This document shows, in pieces, positions 34,443 to 43,783 of a DNA stretch of 64,000 nt. Numbering within the stretch: position 1 is the first letter of the stretch; each line of letters opens with the position of its first letter. A program made the translations under genes and the position numbers. The notes under the pieces are model-generated. The model was not told the DNA's origin. It saw only the letters and a program-made list of their open reading frames with translations, and did no database searches. This stretch comes from Mesorhizobium sp. (GTDB lineage Bacteria; Pseudomonadota; Alphaproteobacteria; Rhizobiales; Rhizobiaceae): contig NZ_JAEULZ010000046.1 of NCBI RefSeq assembly GCF_016793485.1, positions 62,001 through 126,000 of the forward strand, in the 5' to 3' direction.

Positions 34443-34464
34443 GCACGCAGGCTGACTATCAATT

Positions 34465-35796
34465 CTACTTCGACGGCGGCCTGGCCAGGCTTCTCTTCGC
34501 CCCGCTCCGCTTTCGAAGCAGGTCGCGCCAGGCGACGAGCGCGAAAGCGCCATACATCCCAATCAAGGCAATCGCATGTGCCGAAGCCGCGCCGGTAGCG
34601 CCAAGACGTGGGGCTAGCACGATCAGGAGCACGGACTGTACGACCACGGCGATCGCGGCGGCGGTCAACGTGAAGCTGTGCGCTCGGGTGAACTTTATGT
34701 AGGTCGGGGCAAGGGAGAACGTCATCGTAAAGGCGCTTGCTAAGGCAAGGATGCGCAAGCTGGCAACGGCATCGTCAGATCCAGTAAATCCGAACATTCC
34801 GACCAGCTGATACGGAAAGAAGAGCGAGATAACCAGCATCAGAGAAAGCATCGGCAGCAACCAGCGCAGTCTTGCCTTTCGAATCTCGTAGATCGCGTCG
34901 TAATCTTGGCGTTCCAGGCTGATTGACAGCCGTCTGCCATAGGCCCGGTTGGTCGCGGTAAACAGCGCCACAACCGGCGTTGTGATGGCCAGTGCCACCG
35001 CGTAGGCGCCGACTGCCGCAGGCGCGACGTCCATCGCGCTGAGCAACAGGATGCTGGACTGCAGGAGAAAGGCCAATACACCCCGGTAGGCTAGGAACGG
35101 AAGCGCGGCGGGAATCCAGGCGCGTGCTTCGAACTGTGGTGTGCTGCTCCATACTCCGGCAGGCATCAGTTGGCGGATGTCGAGGGCGAGGATCGCGATG
35201 GCGCACATCCAGGCAATGCCCCAGGCGGCAATGGCCCAAGCCGCTCCTACGTCGCCTCGCATCAGGATCATGACGCCGAAGATACAAAGGGCCAGCATTG
35301 GCACTGTCAGGCGCAGCACGGCCGTCGCCCGTCGTTCACCGCCCAGCGCGGTGGACACCTCTATGCCGAAATGGGCCAAAGCCCCGGCTGGAAGTGCCAT
35401 GCAGCCCGCGATGACTGCGGCGGTAGTCGCAGCATCGAGGAGCCCAGTCCACCAGACCGTCAGGCCAACGCCCGAACCGATCACCATGCCGGATACAAGG
35501 ACCGCCCCAAGGCCGAAGCGACAAAACCCATAGGCTCGGCTCAGGTCCGTCCTCTCGAGGAGAACAGGCAGGATTCGTACTGAATATTTGTCCAGCCCAA
35601 GCGGCGCAATGGAGACCATTATCAGGAACACCGAGGCGCTGACTGCGTACGCCTCGAACTGCTCCAAGCCAAGTCGGCGGGCGACAAGAACGGAGATCGT
35701 CAGGGATAGTGCATGCCCACAAAGGGCGATTGCCGCTATCGGCCCCACTTTTACTGGAGCAATTGTTGTACCGCTTTCGTCGCTGTCCGGCGTCAA
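34465..35796 (-). CDS. Polysaccharide flippase-like membrane protein (MOP superfamily)
   Basis: A 443-residue protein with 12 or so hydrophobic helices. It starts with a polar tail, then GPIAAIALCGHALSLTISVLVARRLGLEQFEAYAVSASVFLI, the usual first two helices of Wzx/MATE-like flippases (RRLGxxxFGxYA-type pattern), and ends with a basic tail. It probably flips a lipid-linked saccharide or exports a small lipid-like molecule. No polymerase or glycosyltransferase gene adjoins it. It lies 43 bases downstream of the Tat-signal CoA-transferase-like gene on the same strand. Confidence 0.75.
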   Translation of the reverse strand: MTPDSDESGTTIAPVKVGPIAAIALCGHALSLTISVLVARRLGLEQFEAYAVSASVFLIMVSIAPLGLDKYSVRILPVLLERTDLSRAYGFCRFGLGAVLVSGMVIGSGVGLTVWWTGLLDAATTAAVIAGCMALPAGALAHFGIEVSTALGGERRATAVLRLTVPMLALCIFGVMILMRGDVGAAWAIAAWGIAWMCAIAILALDIRQLMPAGVWSSTPQFEARAWIPAALPFLAYRGVLAFLLQSSILLLSAMDVAPAAVGAYAVALAITTPVVALFTATNRAYGRRLSISLERQDYDAIYEIRKARLRWLLPMLSLMLVISLFFPYQLVGMFGFTGSDDAVASLRILALASAFTMTFSLAPTYIKFTRAHSFTLTAAAIAVVVQSVLLIVLAPRLGATGAASAHAIALIGMYGAFALVAWRDLLRKRSGAKRSLARPPSK

Positions 35797-35839
35797 ACGC
35801 CAACAGGCCCGTCAGAGCGGGACGTCACCGTCGCACGGT

Positions 35840-37432
35840 TCAGCGTCCCTGCCATTCGGGTATGTCCGCGCCTCTTACCCGCAAGAGCTGGTCCGGCCAT
35901 TTTCCTGGCGTCTTTGACAGTTCCGCCTGGGGGGCCAAGCGCTGCAGGTGCCCATATGGGGTGTCCCCGCTAATTGTCCGCGGCTCGATCATGCGATGCT
36001 CGGGAGCCGCCGGGTCGAAATTCACGCGATCGACCATGCCCAGGCTCTTGTACCACATGGCGGCGCGCGTCAAGCTGACACGCACATGGTAGCTGCCGCC
36101 TTCAGTCGCCCTGCGACGGAGCGCAGCAATGATGCCGGCGGCGCCGAGGTAGCCGGCAATATAGTCATTGAGCACCATCGTCGGCGGCCAGCTCGGGCGC
36201 CCCTCGCCTTCGAGGATGGTGTAGCCGGAGACAGTGAGGGCTTCCATGTCGAACCCCGCGCGATGCCACCACGGACCGTCCCAGCTGTAGCAACGCATCG
36301 ACATGTAGACGATACCAGGATGCGCTGATGCAATTTCCTCCACGCCAAAGCCGAGGTTTTCCATCGAGCGGCCTCTGAACCCTTCGATGAAGACATCCGC
36401 TTCAGGCAGCAGCTTGGTCCTGAAAGACTGGTTCTCCTGTGGATTGCGCAGGTTCACGAAACTGGACCGCATGCCGATGTTGATGTCGTTCCAGATGATC
36501 TCATGCTCGAACGACTGGTCCCTCGCGATGTGCTGCACCTCTGCGCCGTATTCCGATAGCGTCCGCGCAGCCGTGCTGCCTGCGATGACGTGCGTCAGCG
36601 AGAGGGCCTTTATGCCCGAGAGTGGTGCGGTCGGATTTTCGTCGAAGGGGATAGGGTCGCCGTCGGCGACCTTGATAATTTCGATCAAGGGCCGGCTGGC
36701 CAGGTGCTTGGCCTCCGGGTGAACGGCCCATTCTTCCGTGGTCCGATGAACGCCCATCACGAGGCCGGCGTCGGCAATGGCGTCGTCAAGTTCAAACGCG
36801 TTCCAGCCAAGAATCTTCTCGCGGATCGACTCAACGTTCGGCGAGGCTCCAAGAACGTTGAGCACGCCATCGAAATGATGAGGGTAAAGGCCTGTAGGCG
36901 TGACGAACCTGTCATCCTTCGTCTGGAAGACAGCGAAGCCCATGGGATTGTCGAGCAGGAGAGGCCCTTGAAACAGCTTGCCGTTCAGAGTGGGAACGAA
37001 GGTGAACGTTCCCGGGATGGGATCATCCAGATCATACCGGCCGGCAGCCTGCTTTTTCTGCAGGATGACCTTGATAAGCGGCATCACGTTGTAGATCGAC
37101 TCGCGCAGGTCGACCTTGACATCCTGTCCCTCACCGGTTCGCGCTCGCCAGATGGCCGCCGCGCCAACGGCGGCGCCCATCGCGGGGATCGCCATGCAGG
37201 TCCCTATGCGGAACCGGCTGCGGACGATCGGGTCTGCGCCCGTAAAGGTGACCGATCCCCCGCTGTCGGCCGCATCGCCGCCTATCCCGCTCATGAAGTC
37301 GGCAAAGGCCTGCTTGATGTCAAAGTCTCCGGCGGCTTCCTGGGCAGCGGCGGGGCTGGAAAAAAGTCCACCCGCGGAGATGGTTGCGGCTACAGCAGTG
37401 CCGGTGAGAATAGCGCGTCTGGTGGCGTCCAT
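35840..37432 (-). CDS. CaiB/BaiF-like protein with Tat-type signal and swapped half order
   Basis: A 530-residue protein. Residues 1-31 look like a twin-arginine signal: TRRAILTG, a hydrophobic stretch and SSPAAAQ before a likely cleavage site. Residues about 63-250 resemble the second half of a family III CoA-transferase (IWRARTGEGQDVKVDLRES, FVTPTGLYPHHFD, TTEEWAVHPEAKHL). Residues about 270-465 resemble the first half (LSGIKALSLTHVIAGSTAARTLSEYGAEV, DVFIEGFRGRSMENLGFG, and RAGFDMEALTVSG with the likely catalytic Asp near 395). Thus the halves appear permuted, and the protein seems directed to the periplasm, where CoA is not expected. It follows the OprB-type porin gene by 68 bases. Function is unknown. 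Confidence 0.8.
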   Translation of the reverse strand: MDATRRAILTGTAVAATISAGGLFSSPAAAQEAAGDFDIKQAFADFMSGIGGDAADSGGSVTFTGADPIVRSRFRIGTCMAIPAMGAAVGAAAIWRARTGEGQDVKVDLRESIYNVMPLIKVILQKKQAAGRYDLDDPIPGTFTFVPTLNGKLFQGPLLLDNPMGFAVFQTKDDRFVTPTGLYPHHFDGVLNVLGASPNVESIREKILGWNAFELDDAIADAGLVMGVHRTTEEWAVHPEAKHLASRPLIEIIKVADGDPIPFDENPTAPLSGIKALSLTHVIAGSTAARTLSEYGAEVQHIARDQSFEHEIIWNDINIGMRSSFVNLRNPQENQSFRTKLLPEADVFIEGFRGRSMENLGFGVEEIASAHPGIVYMSMRCYSWDGPWWHRAGFDMEALTVSGYTILEGEGRPSWPPTMVLNDYIAGYLGAAGIIAALRRRATEGGSYHVRVSLTRAAMWYKSLGMVDRVNFDPAAPEHRMIEPRTISGDTPYGHLQRLAPQAELSKTPGKWPDQLLRVRGADIPEWQGR

Positions 37433-37474
37433 GGCCTGCCAACTCCAGTTGATTCAAATTTGTCTTCATCAGCC

Positions 37475-37490
37475 TGCCTGCAAGCAGGCA
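37475..37490. repeat. Short perfect hairpin between porin and CaiB-like genes
   Basis: TGCCTG-CAAG-CAGGCA forms a six-base stem and four-base loop in the 68-base gap. It lacks a T-run. It may reduce read-through from the porin gene. Confidence 0.45.
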
Positions 37491-37500
37491 CCGGCTTGCC

Positions 37501-38898
37501 TCAAAACGCTATGCGCGCGCGCATTCCGAGGGCCCAGAGGTAGTCCTCTGTCGGGTCCAACGACGGATCGACTATCAACTGGACATCGGGCGTAACCGCC
37601 AGCTGAGGCGTCACTTGGAACCGATAAAAGGCTTCGGCCGTGAACTGATCTGGCAACAGGTCGTTCGTTGGGTTGGCCCAGCCGAGTGCAACGCCGAAGA
37701 GATCGGATGGCGCACGTGTCGGTCGGTAGCCGAAACCCACCGCAATGTTTCGGTTGATCAGCCAGCCTTCGGACAATCCGCCACGCGCGAACAGCATGGT
37801 GTTTTCGCCCACCGTGTAGTTCGCGTTGAATGCCACGCCGTAGGCCTCTGGGCTCCCGTCCTCGAGCGGATCGCGATACCAGGCCGTGACGTGGAAATTG
37901 TTGGCGTCCATCGGACCGCGCGCCTGGATCGGGGTTCCAGTGCCGGCCAAGCCCGACCAACCCACCTCGAGATTGTAGAAGTAATCATTCTTCTCGAAGA
38001 AGCTGTCGATCGTCCAGCCTGTGTCGCTGCTGTATGGCGTGTACATTCCGCCGGACACATACAGATTGTTGTCGGTCGGATACAAGGCGCCTACTAGGCC
38101 GAAGCCTCGCAGCGGGACGGGTATGGTCGGGCTGGTCGTGAAGTTCTGGTTGAAGAACTGGCGATTGTCGTCGAAGAACGGGTAGGCGTTGATGAAGTTA
38201 GGGGCAAAAATCTTGCCCACGGCATACTGAAAACGGCCGTCGAACAGATTCTGCCGGAGATAGGCCTGTGTGACGCCCAGGTCGAATTCACCCCAGGTCG
38301 CCGCTGTCGCCGTGATCGATCCCGCTTCAAAGCCGGCCCAGAGCGGAGGCTGGTCGGTGCCGAGCGGGCGACGGTCCTCGATGGCCATGTCGAAGGTAAG
38401 CGCGTCGGCTTGTCCGCGATTGAGGATCTGGGCGGCCACGTTCAGCGTGAACTTTCCGCCGACGGCGTTTTCTTCCCCAACGAAGCTCTGGCTGTAATTC
38501 TGCCAAAGGATGCCGTAAGAGCCGCCGATGCTGATCCCGTAGTTCTGCTGGAGGTTCTGCTTGAATTCCAGCCAGGGCGTCAAAGTCGTGTCGAAACGGA
38601 ACCAACTGGCCTTCGGAACTTCGTCGTCCTCTAGGTCACCTTCGACAGAGAGCGTTCCATCAAGCAGATTCGGGTATTTGGATGTCTCGCTTCCAGGAGC
38701 GTTTTGCGCAGTTTGCGCGTATGATTGGCTTGTCGAAGTGCAGATCAGAAATGCTGCTATCAGAAACGAAGTCGGAATCAGCTTCTTGGTATCAAATCGA
38801 TTGTTCTTGTCTTGTATTTCTTCTGCACGAAACCTGATCAACACCCGTCCCTCGATTTGATCTATGGCAAAACACATTCCAGGCCTCACGCTATACAC
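37501..38898 (-). CDS. OprB-type carbohydrate-selective porin
   Basis: About 465 residues in the longest frame. A signal peptide (KKLIPTSFLIAAFLICTSTSQSYAQ) starts only near residue 39, so the true start is probably inside, for example the GTG near 38843 with GAGGGAC upstream; the outer coordinate is kept because none is decisive. The mature part is an outer-membrane barrel of the OprB family: PWLEFKQNLQQNYGISIGGSYGILWQNYS, GEFDLGVTQAYLRQNLFDGRFQYAVGK, and the terminal Phe (GMRARIAF) used for barrel assembly. It would pass sugars or related small solutes. Confidence 0.85.
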   Translation of the reverse strand: MYSVRPGMCFAIDQIEGRVLIRFRAEEIQDKNNRFDTKKLIPTSFLIAAFLICTSTSQSYAQTAQNAPGSETSKYPNLLDGTLSVEGDLEDDEVPKASWFRFDTTLTPWLEFKQNLQQNYGISIGGSYGILWQNYSQSFVGEENAVGGKFTLNVAAQILNRGQADALTFDMAIEDRRPLGTDQPPLWAGFEAGSITATAATWGEFDLGVTQAYLRQNLFDGRFQYAVGKIFAPNFINAYPFFDDNRQFFNQNFTTSPTIPVPLRGFGLVGALYPTDNNLYVSGGMYTPYSSDTGWTIDSFFEKNDYFYNLEVGWSGLAGTGTPIQARGPMDANNFHVTAWYRDPLEDGSPEAYGVAFNANYTVGENTMLFARGGLSEGWLINRNIAVGFGYRPTRAPSDLFGVALGWANPTNDLLPDQFTAEAFYRFQVTPQLAVTPDVQLIVDPSLDPTEDYLWALGMRARIAF

Positions 38899-39161
38899 AA
38901 AGCGCAGGAGAAATCTTTAAAGTCTGGCGAGTCTGCTTATGACAAATAATCTAAAGCGACGGCCTGGTTTCCGCAATCGATTTCAGCCAGCAGGACGAGG
39001 ATATATAGGCCAATGGGTTAGTTTTGATGACAAGGTATCGGCCAAGAGCAAATCATGGCCTCGTTCGGTACATGCGGAAACCGCCGTGCTCCCTATGACT
39101 CAATTGCGGCCGTCGCAGCTCAGCAACCAGTATCTGCACTCATGCGATTTTCGGCCAGGGT
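38899..39161. promoter_or_regulatory. AT-rich leader with probable porin promoter
   Basis: No gene is seen here. On the minus strand TTGTCA (38940-38945) and TTTAAA (38916-38921) are 18 bases apart and could be -35 and -10 elements for the porin gene. The rest is the AT-rich tail between the porin and the end of the GntR gene. Confidence 0.35.
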
Positions 39162-40208
39162 TCAGGGACGTTTTGCTGACACCCAACTCGGCATTGGCGT
39201 CAGGTATTTAGGCAACGAGTCGACAGGAGGTTGCCTGAGGTGGATAAGCAGTCCAACCTGCGAACCGAGAGAGCGGCGCAGATGCGCTTCAAGAGCCGAG
39301 GCGGCCTTGCGGTGTCGTTCGTGGAGCAGATGCTCGAAAATCTCGAGATGTTCGTCGATCATCCTGGATATCTCCGTCTGCGTCTGGTCGATCGCGAAGG
39401 TGGAATGCGTGGCGATCACAGGGAGCTGGCTTCGACGGATCGTCTCCCGAAGCTGCTGGTTGGGACAGCGGCGCAGGACGATATCGACGTGCAGGTCTCG
39501 CTCCAGCCGTTCCAGGATTGCCGGCGGTGGTGGTGCGGATGCTGCTTGCCTGGCAAGGTCGATCTTGTTCTCGATCTCTGCCCTGTCGAGGCTAGGGGCG
39601 ACCTGGCCGAGGACCGTTGGCTCGAGCAGCCAGCGCACCTCGTAGTGTTCGCGCAGCAGTTTTTCGTCGAGCGGTCCTGCATACCAGCGCCGGTTGGAAT
39701 CACGTGAAATCAGACCGCTTCGCTCCAGCCTAGTCAGCACCTCGTGGGCCACGGTCCGGCTGACGCCGTAATGTTCGGCCAGCGCGCTTTCGTTGACGAC
39801 GAACCGGCCGTAGGGAAGGCTCGCGGCGATCTCGTGTTCGACCTGCGGATGGATCAATCTGTGTCGGTTGCGTGTCGCGAACGTGCCGGCGATATCCGGG
39901 GGCAGGACAAGGCCGGCGTCGGCGAGGTCGAGCCGCAGCGGCTCGCCGCCGGGAACGATGTAGCCGCGGCCTTCGAATTCCGTGATCGCGCCCTCGCCAT
40001 GCAGCCGTCTCAGCGCCGCAGCCGCGGGCACGCGACTAGCGCCGAAAGCACGGGCGACGCTTGTTTCGCCGAGGACGAGGCCAGGTGGAAAGGCTGCTTC
40101 CGACATGTGCCGCTGCAGCACGTCGTAGATGACCTCGTAGAGCGGAGAAATCGCGCCGTTCCGCCTATCCGTGGTTGACCGTGGAGCTGTCACGTCAAAA
40201 TCGCCCAT
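39162..40208 (-). CDS. GntR-family (FCD) regulator with two winged-helix domains
   Basis: A 348-residue regulator. A first winged-helix domain spans about 20-85 (LYEVIYDVLQRHMSEAAFPPG, ARAFGASRVPAAAALRRL), a second about 118-180 (LIHPQVEHEIAASLPYG, LAEHYGVSRTVAHEVLTRL), and an FCD effector domain about 183-325 (RDLHVDIV, IDEHLEIFEHLL and ALEAHL supply the metal-type Asp/His residues). Ordinary FCD regulators have one DNA-binding domain and about 230 residues. It ends the MttB/importer unit, starting just after the ATPase gene; the ATG at 40208 is preferred over a TTG at 40226. It probably controls that unit. Confidence 0.85.
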   Translation of the reverse strand: MGDFDVTAPRSTTDRRNGAISPLYEVIYDVLQRHMSEAAFPPGLVLGETSVARAFGASRVPAAAALRRLHGEGAITEFEGRGYIVPGGEPLRLDLADAGLVLPPDIAGTFATRNRHRLIHPQVEHEIAASLPYGRFVVNESALAEHYGVSRTVAHEVLTRLERSGLISRDSNRRWYAGPLDEKLLREHYEVRWLLEPTVLGQVAPSLDRAEIENKIDLARQAASAPPPPAILERLERDLHVDIVLRRCPNQQLRETIRRSQLPVIATHSTFAIDQTQTEISRMIDEHLEIFEHLLHERHRKAASALEAHLRRSLGSQVGLLIHLRQPPVDSLPKYLTPMPSWVSAKRP

Positions 40209-40229
40209 GCTCGCGAATTCCGGCAATGT

Positions 40230-41753
40230 TCAGCCGGCGGTCGCTGTCGAGCGCTCCTCCTCCACCGCATGAATCCTGTTCATGATGGCATTACTGACGG
40301 TCTCGTAGCGACGGTCGTTTGCGACTTCGCCTACGAGACGCATGTCGTGCATGACGAGGATGCGGTCGGCGAGCGCCACCATTTCGGGCATGTCGCTGGA
40401 AATCAGCAGCACCGACGTCCCGCCGGCCGCGATCTCGTGGATCAGCTCGTGCAGATAGGCCTTCGTCTTGATGTCGATACCGACCGTCGGCTCGTCGATG
40501 ATAAGGATCTCGACATTGGCGGCCAGCCATTTGGCGACGCTCACCTTCTGCTGGTTGCCGCCCGAGAGATTGCCGACCTTCTGCTCTACGGAGGGCGTGC
40601 GGATTTCCAGGCGTTCAACATAAGGCATCACCGCATCGAGTTCGGCGGACGGCCGTATGAGCCCGAGCGCACCGGCGAGACGCCGCCAGATCGTCACCGC
40701 GATGTTCTCGCGGATCGTGTGCGTAAGGATAAGCCCTTCGTTCTTCCGGTCTTCGCTGATGTAGCCAATGCGGAACTGGTTCAGCGCCTGATGCACATTC
40801 CGGATGTCGGCGGTCTTTCCGTTGACGAGCACTTCGCCACCCGTAATCGGTGCCGCCCCGACGATGGCGCGCGCCAACTCGCTGCGGCCTGCACCCACGA
40901 GACCGTATAGACCGAGGATTTCTCCGCGCTTCAACGAGAAGGAGATGTCGCGGTGGCCGAAAGATGTTTGTAGCCCTCTGGCTTCCAGGACGACGCCTGT
41001 GTCGACACTGCGCTGTGGCTTGTTGACGATGTGTTCTTCGCGCCCGACCATCAACGAGATGAGGTTCTGGCGGGTCATCGTGCTCATCGGCTCACCGAGC
41101 GCCGCGTTTTTGCCGTCGCGCAGGACGGTCACGCGATCGGCAATTGCGAAGACTTCCTCGAGCTTGTGGCTGACGAATACGATGGACGCTCCCTCATCGC
41201 GTAGCCGCTTCAAGAGCGTAAAGAGAGCCTCCGTCTCATGCTCGGTGATGGATGCTGTCGGCTCGTCCATAAGCAGGCATTTGGTTTCCAGCGACAGCGC
41301 CTTGGCGATCTCGACGATCTGCATCTGCGCGACCGAAAGCGAGCGCACCTCGGTGTGCGTATCGATGCCGCGGTCAAGAAGGTCGAGGTAACGTCGTGCC
41401 TCGTTGTGAATGGCGTCCTTGTCGAGCAGGCCGTTGCGCGTCGGCAGCCTCTCTAGAAGGATGTTCTCGCCAACCGAAAAGCGCGGGATCAGGTTGCGTT
41501 CCTGATGCACCGCGCCGATGCCGGCGGCGATCGCATCGCGAGGGGACTGGAAGGACATTTCCTGTCCGTCGATCATCACCCGTCCGTCGTCCGGGCGGTA
41601 AAGGCCTGTGATGATCTTGATCAGCGTCGACTTGCCGGCGCCGTTCTCTCCCATCAGCGCCTGGATTTCGCCGGGCCGCAATTCGAACGACACCTTGTCG
41701 AGCGCCTGAACGCCTGGAAACGCCTTGCTGACGCCTTCGATGGAGAGCTGCAT
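40230..41753 (-). CDS. CUT2-type ABC transporter ATP-binding protein (two NBDs)
   Basis: A 507-residue RbsA-type double ATPase. NBD1: GENGAGKST, RSLSVAQMQIVEIAKAL, CLLMDEPTASIT. NBD2: modified Walker A GLVGAGRSELARAI, NLSGGNQQKVSVAKWL, ILIIDEPTVGID. The ATG at 41753 overlaps the permease stop as TGATG; a longer frame reaching 42041 lies inside the permease gene and is rejected. It couples to the two permeases encoded upstream. Confidence 0.92.
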   Translation of the reverse strand: MQLSIEGVSKAFPGVQALDKVSFELRPGEIQALMGENGAGKSTLIKIITGLYRPDDGRVMIDGQEMSFQSPRDAIAAGIGAVHQERNLIPRFSVGENILLERLPTRNGLLDKDAIHNEARRYLDLLDRGIDTHTEVRSLSVAQMQIVEIAKALSLETKCLLMDEPTASITEHETEALFTLLKRLRDEGASIVFVSHKLEEVFAIADRVTVLRDGKNAALGEPMSTMTRQNLISLMVGREEHIVNKPQRSVDTGVVLEARGLQTSFGHRDISFSLKRGEILGLYGLVGAGRSELARAIVGAAPITGGEVLVNGKTADIRNVHQALNQFRIGYISEDRKNEGLILTHTIRENIAVTIWRRLAGALGLIRPSAELDAVMPYVERLEIRTPSVEQKVGNLSGGNQQKVSVAKWLAANVEILIIDEPTVGIDIKTKAYLHELIHEIAAGGTSVLLISSDMPEMVALADRILVMHDMRLVGEVANDRRYETVSNAIMNRIHAVEEERSTATAG

Positions 41754-42709
41754 CAGTCGGTCCCCGTCTTGACCGCGCGCCAGCGGTTCAGCCAGACGGC
41801 CGCGAGGATAAGCGCGCCGAGCACGAACTGCACCCAGTAGGGGTCGACCTTGGCCAGCACCATGCCGTTTTCGATCAGCGCGATCAGGATGACAGCGAGC
41901 GTTGTGCCGAGCACCGAGACGTGGCCGCCCGTCAGCGCGGCGCCGCCGATGATTGGGGCCGCGAACGAGAGCAGCAGCCAGTCCGAACCAATCGTCGGTT
42001 GCGCTGAGCCCAACTGCGCGACCGCAAGAATGGCCGCGCATGCGGCGAGCGTGCCCGAAAGTGTGTGCGCCAGGATCGTGATCCTGCCGCGTGAAATGCC
42101 GGACAGCTCGGCCGCATGCGGGTTGCCGCCGACCGCGAGCAGGTGACGGCCCGGAACCGTGCGGGACAGGAAGAGGCCAAGCAGGATGGTGGCGATGATT
42201 GGCGCGATCATCAGATATGGAAAGGCAAAGAAGCGATCCGAGCCGAAGGCAACCAGTCCCGGCGGCATGTTGTAGAACGGGATCGACTGCGTGATGCCGA
42301 GATTAATGCCGGTGAATGCGGATGCGGTCGCCAGCGTGATAATGAAACCGTTGATGCCGGTACGCTCGGTCAGCACCCCGTTCAGGAGGCCGCAGAGCGC
42401 CCCGATGGCGATTGCTGCGGGAATGGCCAGGATCATAGGCACTCCGAGCTTCTCCATCATGCCACCGGCCAGCACGGCAACCAGTCCCCCCAGCGCACCG
42501 ACGGAGATGTTCATCTGGCCAACCGCCAGCGTGACCATCTGGGCGAAGCCAACCAGCAGCGCCACGCAGAAGCTGCGCAGCATGACGTAGATATTGAACT
42601 CTGTGAGGAAGGCTGGCGACAGCCAGGCAAGCAGGGCGGAGCCGAGGATGATCGCGGCCAGGATTCCCGACCATTCCACCATCAGGAAGCGGCGAAGCAA
42701 GCTGTTCAT
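41753..42709 (-). CDS. CUT2-type ABC transporter permease 2
   Basis: A 318-residue inner-membrane protein with about nine hydrophobic helices. MVTLAVGQMNISVGALGGLVAVLAGG, GLLNGVLTERTGINGFIITLATASAFTGI and SFAAPIIGGAALTGGHVSVLGTTLAVILIALI match the RbsC-type core. It overlaps the first permease gene by four bases. Two different permeases in one CUT2 system suggest a heterodimeric channel, as in AI-2 (LsrCD)-like importers. Confidence 0.9.
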   Translation of the reverse strand: MNSLLRRFLMVEWSGILAAIILGSALLAWLSPAFLTEFNIYVMLRSFCVALLVGFAQMVTLAVGQMNISVGALGGLVAVLAGGMMEKLGVPMILAIPAAIAIGALCGLLNGVLTERTGINGFIITLATASAFTGINLGITQSIPFYNMPPGLVAFGSDRFFAFPYLMIAPIIATILLGLFLSRTVPGRHLLAVGGNPHAAELSGISRGRITILAHTLSGTLAACAAILAVAQLGSAQPTIGSDWLLLSFAAPIIGGAALTGGHVSVLGTTLAVILIALIENGMVLAKVDPYWVQFVLGALILAAVWLNRWRAVKTGTD

Positions 42710-43710
42710 TTGCGCCCCAGCGACCTGCGTTCGAGGAAGACCCCGCGATAGCGATCAGCCATGACGGCGGCGAGCAGGATCAGGCCAAGGAAGAGCTGTA
42801 GCCAGAAGTTTCCGACCTGCAGGACGAGCAAACCGCTTCGGATGGTGGTCACCAGCGCCGCGCCGATCATGGTTCCGATCACGGCGACCGACCCACCTGC
42901 AAGCAGTGTTCCGCCAAGCACCGGTCCCAGGAAGGAAGGCAGCAGCCAGTCCTCGCCGCCGACGGACGGCATGGCGGCGCCCAGCCGCGCGACCAGCATG
43001 ATGCCGGCGGTCGCGGCGAGCAGGCCCGACAACGTGTGGCTGATGATGATGACGCGCCCGACGGGTACGCCCGACATCTCCGCGGCGCGCGGATTGGCGC
43101 CTGCCGCGAGGATCTGTCGCCCGAGCAGTGTGTGCCGGTAGAGAACGTAAAGCGCTGCGCCGATGGCGATAGCGATAAACAGGAGCGGTGAGACATATCC
43201 CCAGATGCGCATGCGCCCGAACTGGCCGACTTCTGGGGGAAGTGTGTTGTAGGGAACGGCCTTGGAGAGGATCAGCATTGCGCCGAGGAAGAGGCTGGCG
43301 CTGGCCAATGTAATGATGAACGCGTTCACGCCTGTCTTCACGATCGCGAAGCCGTTCAGCCAACCGAGCGCGCCGCCAAGCAGCAGTCCGCCCGCCAGTG
43401 CGACAGGGATCGGCATGCCGGCGTCTTGCAACAGAAAGCCGGTCAGCATGACGGCGCAGACCCCGATCGATCCGACCGCGAGGTTCATGCCGCCTGTTGC
43501 GAGCACCACCATCTGCGAGAAGCCGATCACGATATCGACCGCCAGCGAACGCCCGATCCCGAAAAGATTGATGGGCGAGGTAAAACCGGGCGCCAGCGTC
43601 GAGAAGATTACCCACAGCAGCGCGACGATTGCGAACAATCCGATCTGGGCCGAAGCACCGGCGAAAAATCCTCGTCGCGATCGTTCGGTGCTGATGGTCT
43701 CGTCGGTCAT
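42706..43710 (-). CDS. CUT2-type ABC transporter permease 1
   Basis: About 334 residues with nine or ten hydrophobic helices: MVVLATGGMNLAVGSIGVCAVMLTG, GALGWLNGFAIVKTGVNAFIITLASASLFLGA and LPSFLGPVLGGTLLAGGSVAVIGTMIGAALV. The ATG at 43710 (MTDETIS...) is chosen over one at 43752, which would extend into the leader; neither has a strong ribosome-binding site. A long perfect palindrome lies between it and the binding-protein gene. Confidence 0.9.
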   Translation of the reverse strand: MTDETISTERSRRGFFAGASAQIGLFAIVALLWVIFSTLAPGFTSPINLFGIGRSLAVDIVIGFSQMVVLATGGMNLAVGSIGVCAVMLTGFLLQDAGMPIPVALAGGLLLGGALGWLNGFAIVKTGVNAFIITLASASLFLGAMLILSKAVPYNTLPPEVGQFGRMRIWGYVSPLLFIAIAIGAALYVLYRHTLLGRQILAAGANPRAAEMSGVPVGRVIIISHTLSGLLAATAGIMLVARLGAAMPSVGGEDWLLPSFLGPVLGGTLLAGGSVAVIGTMIGAALVTTIRSGLLVLQVGNFWLQLFLGLILLAAVMADRYRGVFLERRSLGRK

Positions 43711-43783
43711 GTGACTCTGGCGATGGAAGAAATTGACAGGCACATCCGCCATGATGGCGAACGCCGACCGAAGTATCCGAGCG

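Noticed and set aside
41754-42041. N-terminal extension of the CUT2 ATPase
   Set aside because: The extra 96 residues are Arg-rich and lie inside the permease gene; the TGATG overlap at 41753 marks the true start.
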